54,826 nt of DNA from Alistipes sp. GTDB lineage: Bacteria > Bacteroidota > Bacteroidia > Bacteroidales > Rikenellaceae. Location of the stretch: positions 1 through 54,826 of the forward strand of contig JAFTOU010000045.1 in the NCBI GenBank assembly GCA_017463615.1. The letters are read 5' to 3'. Shown here piece by piece: positions 36,017 to 44,101 of this stretch (position 1 is the first letter of the stretch; every line of letters begins with the position of its first letter). The notes beneath the pieces were generated by a model, which did no database searches, was not told where the DNA came from, and saw nothing but the letters and a program-made list of their open reading frames with translations. Made by a program: the position numbers and the translations under genes.

Positions 36017-37195
36017 CTACTCAAATGCTCGTTTTAAGGTTATGCGAATGGTAGTTCCCTTGCCGATTACCGAATCTACGACGGCAATCTTTCCGCGGTG
36101 GTACTCCTCAACAACGCGGCGCGAGAGGGATAGTCCCAGACCCCAGCCGCGGGTTTTGGTGGTAAAGCCAGGCTCAAAAATCTGCTTCCAGTTGGACTTG
36201 GCGATACCCTTGCCCGTATCGGTGACATCTATCATCACATTGCTCTCCGTAGCCCATACGCGCACCGTAATCTCGCCGTGACCCTGCAGGGCATCAAGTG
36301 AGTTCTTGAGCAGGTTCTCCACCACCCACTCAAAGAGTGCCGTATTGAGCATGGCATAGACTATCTCGCTGGTAAAGCCGTTGTAGTCCAGCACCACATT
36401 GCGCGGAATACGCTTGCGGAAGTAGATTACACAGCCACCCACCGTCTCGTTCACATTTGTCAGCGCCAGAGGGGTATCGGAGCCAATCTTTGAGAATCGG
36501 TCCACAATCTTACGCAGGTGCGAGAGGTCCTTCTCCATCTCCTCCACAGCCATAGGGTCTACATTCTGGTCGCGCAGATACTCTATCCACCCCAGCAGCG
36601 AGGATGTCGGCGTGCCGAGCTGGTGTGCCGTCTCCTTTGCCAGACCTATCCACACGCGGTTTTGCTCGTCCTGCTTAGAGGAGCGGAAGGCGACGAAGAT
36701 AAGCAGCACAAAGGCGATGATGACAACCATCTGCACTATAGGGAAGAAGTAGAGCATCACCAGCGTAGAGCTTCGGCCATAGAAGATTATGTGGTTATGC
36801 TCTGCCGTCCACCAGAAGCGCACAATGATAGGGGTATTGTGGCTCGCCATACGGTCCAGAGCCGCATGTAGCCGCTCAGTATCCTTGATAATATTCTCAG
36901 GGATAAGGTGATACGACACAACCCTCAGGTTCTCGTCCGTGATGATGAAGGGAATATTATTTCGGTTGTTGATGATAGACGAGACCAGCGGGTCGGACAT
37001 ATAGTCGCCCATAGCCTCGCGATTGACACGCTCCATAGCGGCAGCCCACAGCTCCACATCGTGGCGCTCCTTGACGCTAAGGTTCTCTGCCATCTGGTAG
37101 GTGATAAAGAGCGAGGCGCAGACAATCAGCGCGCCCAATACCAGTAGTATCACGCGACCGCTCTTTGTAAGTCCCTTGCGTACTCGTCTCTTCAT
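36017..37195 (-). CDS. Membrane sensor histidine kinase
   Basis: This two-component sensor has 392 residues. Two helices (about 13-34 and 147-170) bracket a periplasmic domain of about 110 residues. The H-box is KETAHQLGTPTSSL with His191, followed by the N-box ENLLKNSLDAL, G1 DTGKGIAKS and the G2 box GWGLGLSLSRR. No response regulator gene lies beside it. It is the last gene of the lysE-cmk-ispH-S41 group, 11 bases after the protease. Confidence 0.9.
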   Translation of the reverse strand: MKRRVRKGLTKSGRVILLVLGALIVCASLFITYQMAENLSVKERHDVELWAAAMERVNREAMGDYMSDPLVSSIINNRNNIPFIITDENLRVVSYHLIPENIIKDTERLHAALDRMASHNTPIIVRFWWTAEHNHIIFYGRSSTLVMLYFFPIVQMVVIIAFVLLIFVAFRSSKQDEQNRVWIGLAKETAHQLGTPTSSLLGWIEYLRDQNVDPMAVEEMEKDLSHLRKIVDRFSKIGSDTPLALTNVNETVGGCVIYFRKRIPRNVVLDYNGFTSEIVYAMLNTALFEWVVENLLKNSLDALQGHGEITVRVWATESNVMIDVTDTGKGIAKSNWKQIFEPGFTTKTRGWGLGLSLSRRVVEEYHRGKIAVVDSVIGKGTTIRITLKRAFE

Positions 37196-37206
37196 CTCTC
37201 TACGCC

Positions 37207-38865
37207 CTACTTACGGGCAGTATCTTGATTGGTTAGTATATCCTTCATTCGGGTGCTATCCGAGAGCATCTCTACCGCTGCGGCGATGCCCTTGTCGTAC
37301 TTTATGCCATTTGCTGTGCGGGCAGCCGAGTAGCCATAGCGCAGGGCGATGTCGGCATTTATGGTGCGGATAATCTCCTGCTTGTAGGTTATAAGGTTGC
37401 TCATCTTATCATCCTTCAGCCCACGCTCTATAGACTCCATAGCCGCTGTGAGGTTGCTGTCGGCATAGCGCTCCTTGTCTAACGCCTTGCGCAGCTTCTC
37501 AACAGCCAGACGCGAGTCGGACTTGTATAGCACCTCACGACCCTCAACCATACGGCAGAAGTCGGCATAGTCCTGCTCGGAGATGGTGAAACTCTTGGCA
37601 TCAATCTCCATATCCGAATGGCGGCGGTAGTAGTCGTCGCCAAAGTCATCTATGATACCCATCAGGTAGAGCGTCACGGCAAAGGCGCTGACATAGTCTG
37701 CCTCCACCTTGCTATCCGGCATAATACCTCCGCCGTCATAGACCTTACGCCCTGCCGCGGTGCGATACTCCGTAATGAGCGAGTCGGGCACAGATTGAGC
37801 ACGACCCTCGTCGGTATAACGCACAGCCTGTATGCAGCGACCCGAAGGGATGTAGTACTTCGCCGTGGTAATCTTGGCGTAGCTACCGAAGCCAAGCGGC
37901 ATGGTAGACTGCACCAGCCCCTTACCATAGCTGCGCGAGCCGATAAGCACTGCGCGGTCAAGGTCCTGAAGCGCACCTGAGACAATCTCGGCAGCCGAGG
38001 CGCTATTCTCGCCAATGAGAACCACCAGCGGAATATTCGGCAGCAGAGGCTCGCCCTCCGTAACAAAACGCTTATTCTCCTTGGCATTGCGGCCCTTCAT
38101 CTCCACCACCATAGTACCCTTAGGCACAAAGAGCGAGAGCACCTTCACTGCACTCTGCAACACGCCACCGCCATTGGAGCGGTAGTCCAGAATAAGGCTC
38201 TTAAGCTCGCCGCGACTCTGCAACGACTCTATAGCCGCACGCATCTCGGTGTAGCAGTCGTCGGTAAAGTCGGAGTGGATGATATACCCCACGCCATCTG
38301 CCACATAGTCGGCATAGCTGACACTCGGAATAGCGATGCGCTGGCGACGAATCTTGTGGGTGGTAACCTTGCCATCCACAACACTCTCAACAGAGACCTT
38401 AACCGTAGTATTCGGCTCACCACGCAGCAGAGTGCTCACCTTGTCGCTACCCATACCCTTGGCATCCTGACCGTTTATAGCTACAATCTTATCGCCAATC
38501 TTCAGCCCCGCGAGGTCTGCCGGAGAGCCCTTGTATGGCTCGGCAATGCGGACGAAGTTGCTATCCTGACGGATAACGGCACCAATACCGCCATACTTAC
38601 CCGTCGTCAGGCGCCTGAAGTCCTCCATCTCCTCCTCGGAGAGGTAGTTGCAGTATGGGTCAAGGTTGCGCATAATGCCATCGGCACCGTGGCGCATAAT
38701 CTTATCGGCAGAGGTCTGGTCAACATACTCGGTAGAGACCACGCGCATAAGATTTACCAGTATCTCCATATTTCGCCCCAGGCCAAAGTCGTTGCGGGTG
38801 CTATAGATAGCCACCGAAGCGACAGCGGTCAGCGCCAAAATACTATAAATCAGTCTTTTACTCAT
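37207..38865 (-). CDS. S41-family C-terminal processing protease with PDZ domain
   Basis: This is a periplasmic CtpA/Prc-type serine protease, which trims or degrades proteins from the C-terminus. The start at 38865 (MSKRLIYSILALTAVASVAI) gives a membrane-anchor or signal segment. The PDZ domain is about 88-160 (GGIGAVI, then GLKIGDKIVAINGQ). The catalytic Ser290 is in ENSASAAEIVSGAL and Lys315 in SYGKGLVQ, 25 residues apart as in the family. The remaining about 180 residues form the C-terminal region. It overlaps the upstream small gene by 8 bases. Confidence 0.92.
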   Translation of the reverse strand: MSKRLIYSILALTAVASVAIYSTRNDFGLGRNMEILVNLMRVVSTEYVDQTSADKIMRHGADGIMRNLDPYCNYLSEEEMEDFRRLTTGKYGGIGAVIRQDSNFVRIAEPYKGSPADLAGLKIGDKIVAINGQDAKGMGSDKVSTLLRGEPNTTVKVSVESVVDGKVTTHKIRRQRIAIPSVSYADYVADGVGYIIHSDFTDDCYTEMRAAIESLQSRGELKSLILDYRSNGGGVLQSAVKVLSLFVPKGTMVVEMKGRNAKENKRFVTEGEPLLPNIPLVVLIGENSASAAEIVSGALQDLDRAVLIGSRSYGKGLVQSTMPLGFGSYAKITTAKYYIPSGRCIQAVRYTDEGRAQSVPDSLITEYRTAAGRKVYDGGGIMPDSKVEADYVSAFAVTLYLMGIIDDFGDDYYRRHSDMEIDAKSFTISEQDYADFCRMVEGREVLYKSDSRLAVEKLRKALDKERYADSNLTAAMESIERGLKDDKMSNLITYKQEIIRTINADIALRYGYSAARTANGIKYDKGIAAAVEMLSDSTRMKDILTNQDTARK

Positions 38866-39331
38866 TTCTATGCTTATTAACCAAATAACCCTCAAGGCGA
38901 ATCACCGCACGCACAACGGTACGACGATGACCACTAACTGTAACACCCTCAGGCGTAGCCGTAACCACAACCTCGTCCTCCCAGAGGAGCGTAAGTCGCT
39001 GCAGCCCCGTAGCGCGGAAGGTGAGTGCCTCTGCCGTAGCGTTGCAAAGTTCAAGCCCCGAGAGGGTCATTGCATTTACAATCTGCTCGCGGTCTGCGAC
39101 AATATCGGCGCTAACGCTCTTATTCACAAAGCCGAAGCGCGGATAGGTGGCGCTGAGCACCACTATCGTTGCCGCCATAGCCCAGCCATTCCATGCGCTG
39201 AAGTATATCTCCAGCATCTGGAGGAAGGTTACGGGCAGCTTCTCGTAGCTTATCTTGATGTAGATAAGGGCCACCATAAGAACGCACAGCGTCAGAAAAT
39301 ATTTCAGACTTCTCAATAAATACCTCTTCAT
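38858..39331 (-). CDS. Small membrane protein of unknown function
   Basis: The 157-residue protein has two N-terminal helices (about 6-24 and 45-64) and a soluble beta-rich C-terminus. The start at 39331 overlaps the ispH stop in ATGA, and the end overlaps the S41 gene by 8 bases, so it is firmly embedded in the operon. I do not recognise a family. The C-terminal half (SGHRRTVVRAVIRLEGYL at the end) resembles small membrane-anchored folds and has no catalytic residues I can name. Confidence 0.7.
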   Translation of the reverse strand: MKRYLLRSLKYFLTLCVLMVALIYIKISYEKLPVTFLQMLEIYFSAWNGWAMAATIVVLSATYPRFGFVNKSVSADIVADREQIVNAMTLSGLELCNATAEALTFRATGLQRLTLLWEDEVVVTATPEGVTVSGHRRTVVRAVIRLEGYLVNKHRNE

Positions 39332-40188
39332 AACTTCTCTATTTCGTTTGCTACACTCTCCATTAACCATAGCGGCGTAGATGTTGCACCACATACGCCC
39401 ACGCTTGTTGCACCCTCAAACCAGCGGGCATCTATCTCCGACGCCTCCTCAATATTGTAGCTGCGAGGGTTCTGCTCAAGACATATATTATATAGTACCT
39501 TGCCGTTACTACTCTTGCGCCCGCAGACGAAGATAATCACATCCGAAGCACGCGCAAACGCCCTCAGGTGCTCCTCGCGTGAGGATACGCGGCGACAGAT
39601 AGTATCATCCGCCGTAAGCATACTCTGCTCCGACAATCGGCTACGCATAACGGCACACAGACTCTCAAAGAGCGCCACCGACTGCGTTGTCTGCGAGAGG
39701 AAGTATATCGGACGGCTGAAGTCCACCGCCTGCAGGTCAGCCTCGCTCTCCACAACAATAGCATCGCCGCCAACCTGACCGATAAGCCCCACAACCTCGG
39801 CGTGCCCGCGCTTGCCAAGTATCACCAGCTGACCACCGCAGCTCTGCATCTGCTCATAGGCGCGCTTCACACGACGCTGCAGTGCCGCCACAACGGGGCA
39901 GGTGGCATCTATAACCTCCACACCACACTGCGCAGCAAGGTCGTATGTTGTCGGAGGCTCGCCATGGGCGCGGATAAGCATACGGGAGCCCGTCTCAAGA
40001 GACGATATATCGTCGTGACTTATAGTCGTAAGCCCCAGAGCCTCAAGGCGTTGCACCTCAACACGATTGTGGACAATATCGCCCAGACAGCACACGCCGC
40101 CCCACTGACTAAGGGCACGCTCCGCCTCCGAGATAGCCCTGACAACGCCAGCGCAGAAGCCCGAATTGCTGTCTATAGTAACCTTCAT
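39328..40188 (-). CDS. ispH: 4-hydroxy-3-methylbut-2-enyl diphosphate reductase
   Basis: IspH (LytB) is the last enzyme of the MEP isoprenoid pathway and makes IPP and DMAPP with a 4Fe-4S cluster. Of 286 residues, the cluster cysteines are Cys12 (SNSGFCAGV), Cys97 (IDATCPVV) and Cys198 (DDTICRR), the same spacing as in E. coli (12, 96, 197). Other signatures are GDIVHNR and RAHGEPP. It lies 3 bases after cmk. Confidence 0.95.
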   Translation of the reverse strand: MKVTIDSNSGFCAGVVRAISEAERALSQWGGVCCLGDIVHNRVEVQRLEALGLTTISHDDISSLETGSRMLIRAHGEPPTTYDLAAQCGVEVIDATCPVVAALQRRVKRAYEQMQSCGGQLVILGKRGHAEVVGLIGQVGGDAIVVESEADLQAVDFSRPIYFLSQTTQSVALFESLCAVMRSRLSEQSMLTADDTICRRVSSREEHLRAFARASDVIIFVCGRKSSNGKVLYNICLEQNPRSYNIEEASEIDARWFEGATSVGVCGATSTPLWLMESVANEIEKL

Positions 40189-40191
40189 AAA

Positions 40192-40902
40192 CTACTCTAA
40201 GCTGCTCAGTACGCGATTGAGCTCGGCATCAAACCACTCCATCTGCTGCTCCACGGTCATGGTGCTATTATCCAGCACAATGGCATCCTCGGCCTTACGC
40301 AGAGGCGAGATTGCACGGGTGGTATCAGCCTTATCACGCGAGATAACATTCTCTAAAATCTCCTCAAAGGAGACCTTGTCGCCCTTGGCAGTAAGCTCGG
40401 CATAGCGACGCTCGGCACGCACCTTAGGGTCGGCGGTCATAAATATCTTCAGCTCCGCATCGGGGAAGACCACCGTGCCGATATCTCTGCCGTCCATAAC
40501 CACTCCGCGGTGGCGACCCATCTGCTGCTGCATAGCCACCAACTTGCTACGCACCGCGCCGATAGAGCTTACGGGGCTGACGAAGTTGCTAACCTCAATA
40601 GTGCGAATCTTACCCTCGGCAAAGTCGCCATTGATATATACATCGCTCGCACCACGCGCAGGGTTAAAGCGGAAGGTAATCTCTATCTGGTCAAGCAGCG
40701 AGACAATCTTATCCTCGTCCACAATGCCATCTACAATACCCCCATGCTCCAGCGCATAGAGGGTCACCGAGCGGTACATCGCCCCCGTGTCAATAAAAAT
40801 ATAACCCAAGCGGGCAGCTATAGCCTTAGCAAAGGTACTCTTGCCACACGACGAGTGACCGTCTATGGCAATTACTATCTTTCGTTTGTCGTTAAATCCC
40901 AT
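40192..40902 (-). CDS. cmk: Cytidylate kinase
   Basis: Cmk phosphorylates CMP and dCMP. The start at 40902 (MGFNDKRKIVIAIDGHSSCG) places the P-loop GHSSCGKST at the usual distance. Further signatures are YIFIDTGAMYRS, GRHRGVVMDGRDIGTVVFP and RRYAEL with the RDKADTTR lid. The 236-residue length is normal. It overlaps the 3' end of the lysE-family gene by 11 bases and precedes ispH, a frequent neighbour in this phylum. Confidence 0.95.
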   Translation of the reverse strand: MGFNDKRKIVIAIDGHSSCGKSTFAKAIAARLGYIFIDTGAMYRSVTLYALEHGGIVDGIVDEDKIVSLLDQIEITFRFNPARGASDVYINGDFAEGKIRTIEVSNFVSPVSSIGAVRSKLVAMQQQMGRHRGVVMDGRDIGTVVFPDAELKIFMTADPKVRAERRYAELTAKGDKVSFEEILENVISRDKADTTRAISPLRKAEDAIVLDNSTMTVEQQMEWFDAELNRVLSSLE

Positions 40903-41560
40903 TTGTCTTTGAAATAAAAATAGAGAGTATTGTATATAACCCCAGCAGACCCACAATAATGCCCGCCACATGGTTTATCGTAAGCAGGTGTCGCGGACGG
41001 AAACGACGACGGAAGAGGCTGATAATCAGCGTCAGCATCGTCCACCACGCACTCGCGCCTGCTAAAAATCCAAGAATCGTAAACGAGCCTCGCACAAGCG
41101 ACGAGGTGTCGCGGATGTCGCCATTCGCACCCACGCCAAACATCGCAAAGAAGGCGAGGATATATGGTATCACAACCACAAAGTTGGCTATCGTGAAGCC
41201 GAACATAGATGCAAAGTCCTTCCAGAGCGTGGTATTGCCCGCACGATTGCGACGAATCTGTGGCACAGGGTTCTGAAAGAATATATAAACACCCACAATG
41301 ACCACAAATATTCCGCCCACAATGCTAAGAATATGGCTGTAACGCTCTATCTGCGCCTGCATCATCGCAAAGAAGAAGTAGGCGATAATCGCCATCAGCG
41401 TATCGGCACAAGCCACGCCCAGACTAGAGAATATACCCGACCTGGTGGTCTTGCTGAGCGTTCTCTGTATGCACAATACCGCCACAGGACCCACTGTGAT
41501 AGAGGCCGCAGCGCCCACCGCAAACCCGCGGAGTAGTATCTCTAAAATCGTAATCAACAT
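40892..41560 (-). CDS. LysE-family transporter
   Basis: This is an inner-membrane exporter of the LysE/RhtB type with about six helices in 222 residues. AVGAAASITVGPVAVLCIQR near the N-terminus is the family signature. The start at 41560 (MLITILEILL) is chosen because the TATCTTTG -7 box at 41570-41577 would place the transcript start between it and the other in-frame ATG at 41572. It heads the six-gene minus-strand operon. The exported compound (amino acid or metabolite) is unknown. Confidence 0.85.
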   Translation of the reverse strand: MLITILEILLRGFAVGAAASITVGPVAVLCIQRTLSKTTRSGIFSSLGVACADTLMAIIAYFFFAMMQAQIERYSHILSIVGGIFVVIVGVYIFFQNPVPQIRRNRAGNTTLWKDFASMFGFTIANFVVVIPYILAFFAMFGVGANGDIRDTSSLVRGSFTILGFLAGASAWWTMLTLIISLFRRRFRPRHLLTINHVAGIIVGLLGLYTILSIFISKTNGI

Positions 41561-41569
41561 AGTTAAGGG

Positions 41570-41577
41570 CAAAGATA
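41570..41577 (-). promoter_or_regulatory. -7 box of the lysE-cmk-ispH operon
   Basis: TATCTTTG on the minus strand matches the consensus. The expected start (near 41566) leaves only about 5 nt before the ATG at 41560. No good -33 TTTG is present. Confidence 0.55.
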
Positions 41578-41589
41578 GTAAAATTTTTC

Positions 41590-41753
41590 AGAAGTTGTCT
41601 TGTATTTGTGGACAAGATTATTTTATGGATGTTTTGTGACTATTTTTTCTTGTAATTTAAGGCGCATAGCGCGGGCTATGTAACGAAAATTACAAGAAAA
41701 AATAGCCGTAAACAGACTAAAAGAACGAAGTCTACAAATACAAGACAACTTCT
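41590..41753. repeat. Nested palindrome E7
   Basis: Outer arms are 20 bases each and perfectly complementary (41590-41609 starting AGAAGTTGTC, 41734-41753). Inner arms are 18 bases each, also perfect (41641-41658 starting TATTTTTTCT, 41687-41704). At the tip is CATAGC-gcgg-GCTATG. The whole 164-base element could form one long cruciform or hairpin. It has no gene and lies upstream of the lysE promoter. Confidence 0.75.
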
Positions 41754-42145
41754 TAGACTATTGGCTATTAGCCATTGGCCATTGGCTTTTTTAGAGATTT
41801 TTTTTAGAGCATCGCAAAAAACACCGCACAATACAGACTATACCACATAAACATCCATCCGCGCAGCGGATACCGCTGAAAAGCCAACCGACGCTGCGGA
41901 GCGGAATAGCGCAACAATGGCAAAATAGCATTTAATAACAAATAATGACAGCGGTCTTCGCCCTTAATGGCAGTGCGCGTACCAGACTTGAGTACCGTGC
42001 TTGTCATTCATTGTCATTGAGGGTGTTAGCCCGATTGCCATTCTATGTCATTCTTTAGTCGTGCTAAACACTATCGCGAAGCGATACCGCTGAAAAGCCA
42101 ACAGCCAACAGCTAACAGCTAATGGTTAATAACAAAAAATTTCAC
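41754..42145. repeat. Spacer with 7-base tandem repeats and short duplications
   Basis: No gene is seen. At 41760-41791 the sequence repeats TTGGCTA, TTAGCCA, TTGGCCA. At 42094-42124 the inverse AGCCAAC unit repeats four times with changes. The phrase ATACCGCTGAAAAGCCAAC occurs at about 41870 and again at about 42081. A third heptad block is at 54657-54693. The middle holds several short repeats of TGTCATT. The function is unknown. Confidence 0.55.
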
Positions 42146-42153
42146 TACCTTTG
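42146..42153 (+). promoter_or_regulatory. -7 box directly before the DUF5715 gene
   Basis: TACCTTTG ends 4 bases before the ATG at 42158. Transcription would begin at or next to the A of the ATG, so the mRNA is probably leaderless. No clear -33 box is seen. Confidence 0.6.
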
Positions 42154-42157
42154 CCGT

Positions 42158-42820
42158 ATGAAACGAGTACTATCTACAATATTATATCTCGCTATCGCTG
42201 CCATTATTGTTTGGGGGACGATAGCGGCATCTTCCGACCGCCCTGAGCCAGAGGTGGAGATTATCCCCGTCATTGAGCTAAAGGATGTTCGCTACAAGAC
42301 CAGCTACTACGAGCGTCACTTTAACAACCTGCAGGACACGCACATAGAGGCGGCGGAGAGGTTGGGCGTAGAGCCGCTCAAGGCGCGTAGCGATGTAGAC
42401 AGCCTGATAAAGGAGGGTAGGCTGGTAGAGATAGCCACAAACCACAAGTATCATGTGCGCAATCTGACCTACTCCGTACCCTATGTTGTCCCCGAGGCGG
42501 AGCAGCTGATAGTAGATCTGGCGACGCTCTTTCAGGAGCTATGTGGCACGGGTGCGAAGTTTGAGATTACAAGCGTAACGCGCACAGACGAGGATATTGC
42601 CCGCCTACGCCGCCGCAATGGCAATGCCACCAAGGACTCCTGCCACAGATATGGCACAACCATAGATATCTCCTACACCAAGTTCCAGACCTGCGAGCAG
42701 GTGAGCATAGAGCCGCTGCGCCGTCGTCTGGCCGTGGCGGTATACACCCTACAGCAGCAGGGGCGTTGCTATGTGAAGAAGGAGCGCAAGCAGTACTGCT
42801 ACCACATAACCGTGCGATAG
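42158..42820 (+). CDS. DUF5715 protein, possibly a peptidoglycan peptidase relative
   Basis: The 220-residue exported protein is anchored by an N-terminal helix (about 5-22). The start at 42158 is chosen from the promoter position and the signal segment. The C-terminal half shows FEITSVTRTDEDIARLR and then DSCHRYGTTIDIS. This recalls the SxHxxGxAxDI zinc site of M15/VanY D,D-carboxypeptidases and identifies the DUF5715 family of Bacteroidota. A role in cell-wall trimming is inference. Confidence 0.75.
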   Translation: MKRVLSTILYLAIAAIIVWGTIAASSDRPEPEVEIIPVIELKDVRYKTSYYERHFNNLQDTHIEAAERLGVEPLKARSDVDSLIKEGRLVEIATNHKYHVRNLTYSVPYVVPEAEQLIVDLATLFQELCGTGAKFEITSVTRTDEDIARLRRRNGNATKDSCHRYGTTIDISYTKFQTCEQVSIEPLRRRLAVAVYTLQQQGRCYVKKERKQYCYHITVR

Positions 42821-42829
42821 AGCCTCCAA

Positions 42830-42861
42830 TTTGCATAAACGCAAATTTATCACTATCTTTG
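42830..42861 (+). promoter_or_regulatory. Promoter of nrnA
   Basis: TTTG (42830-42833), 20 bases and TATCTTTG (42854-42861) match the consensus fully. The box ends 6 bases before the ATG at 42868, so the transcript has a leader of 0-3 nt. Confidence 0.75.
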
Positions 42862-42867
42862 TACTCT

Positions 42868-43896
42868 ATGAATTTGGATTTAGATAAAATTAAGGCGTTC
42901 AAGGAGTTATTGGCAGAGCCAAAGAGGGTTGTGATTCTTTCGCACACCAACCCCGATGGTGACGCTATAGGCTCGTCGCTGGCGCTATCGCAGGTGTTGC
43001 AGAAGCAGGGACATACGGTAAACTGCATACTGCCAAATCGTTTTCCATACTACCTCAAGTGGATGCCATGCAGCGACCAGCTGATTATCCACGCGCAGGA
43101 TAAGTTGGGCATTACCGAGTCGGTTATTGCGGCTGCCGAGGTGGTTATCTGCGCCGATATGAGTTCGTTGGCACGACTGGAGTCGCTGACCGAGATTATC
43201 GCCACCAACACCACCGCCAAGCGCGTTCTGATAGACCATCACCTCAACCCATCCAGCGAGTTTGACCTTGTATTCTCCTTCCCGGAGTCGTCAAGCACCG
43301 CCTACCTGGTCTACGAGATTCTCAAGGCTGCATACGGCTGTCAGGTGCTTGACCAGACCATCGCCTCGCTGCTCTATGTGGGTATGATTACCGACACGGG
43401 CAACTTCGCATTCTCAAATATCAACCCCGACCTGTTCCGCGCCGCTGCCGACCTTCTGGAGACCGGCATAGATGTGCCTGAGATATACAACAAGGTCTAC
43501 AACTCCTTTACCGAGGGTCGCGCAAGGCTCTTTGGCTATGTTATCAACCGCAAGATGAAGACCCTGCTCAAGGGTACGGTTGCCTATATGTCGCTTACGG
43601 AGGATGAGATGCGCCGCTTCTGGTTCCAGCAGGGCGATAGCGAGGGTTTTGTGAACTATCCGCTGTCCATAAAGAAGGTAAAAATGTCCGCAATGTTCTC
43701 TGAGCAGCAGGGAGGCTTTATCCGCGTATCGCTGCGCAGCCACGGCAATGTGGATGTAAATACATTTGCTCGTCGTTACTTCAACGGTGGTGGCCACCAC
43801 AACGCTGCTGGTGGTAAGTCGTTTATGACTATGGAGCAGACCATTGCTCACTACATCGCCTCCGTAGAGGAGTACCACAACGAAGGTTTAGTATAA
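42868..43896 (+). CDS. nrnA: DHH/DHHA1 phosphoesterase (nanoRNase/pAp phosphatase)
   Basis: NrnA degrades short RNA oligomers and removes phosphate from pAp. The 342-residue protein has the DHH motifs HTNPDGDAIGSS (about 25-36), ICADMSSLARL and LIDHHLNP, and the DHHA1 C-terminus RRYFNGGGHHNAAGG. The start at 42868 (MNLDLDKIKAFKELL) is set by the promoter, which overlaps any longer reading. The palindrome E5 begins right after its stop. Confidence 0.9.
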   Translation: MNLDLDKIKAFKELLAEPKRVVILSHTNPDGDAIGSSLALSQVLQKQGHTVNCILPNRFPYYLKWMPCSDQLIIHAQDKLGITESVIAAAEVVICADMSSLARLESLTEIIATNTTAKRVLIDHHLNPSSEFDLVFSFPESSSTAYLVYEILKAAYGCQVLDQTIASLLYVGMITDTGNFAFSNINPDLFRAAADLLETGIDVPEIYNKVYNSFTEGRARLFGYVINRKMKTLLKGTVAYMSLTEDEMRRFWFQQGDSEGFVNYPLSIKKVKMSAMFSEQQGGFIRVSLRSHGNVDVNTFARRYFNGGGHHNAAGGKSFMTMEQTIAHYIASVEEYHNEGLV

Positions 43897-44089
43897 GAAG
43901 CTGTTTGAAATTTTATTAAAAATGTTAATATACAGAAGCTGTTATAAGTTTCGGTCTCTTTGAGACTCTTTTTGGTAGTCTCCGAGAAAGAAGACTTGAA
44001 AATAGTCCACTATTCCCTGCATCTTCTTCCTCAAAGCCTACTCAAAAATAGTTCTCAAATAGCCTCGAAATAAAATTCCAAACAGCTTC
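43897..44089. repeat. Palindromic element E5
   Basis: Terminal inverted repeats GAAGCTGTTTGAAATTTTAT (43897-43917) and ATAAAATTCCAAACAGCTTC (44069-44089) differ by one or two bases. Between them are shorter repeats such as GTCTC-tttGAGAC and several imperfectly paired AAAATAGT-type segments. It fills the entire spacer between nrnA and the ABC gene, and leaves 12 bases before the next ATG. MITE-like; no coding capacity. Confidence 0.65.
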
Positions 44090-44101
44090 TAAAATATCAC
44101 T

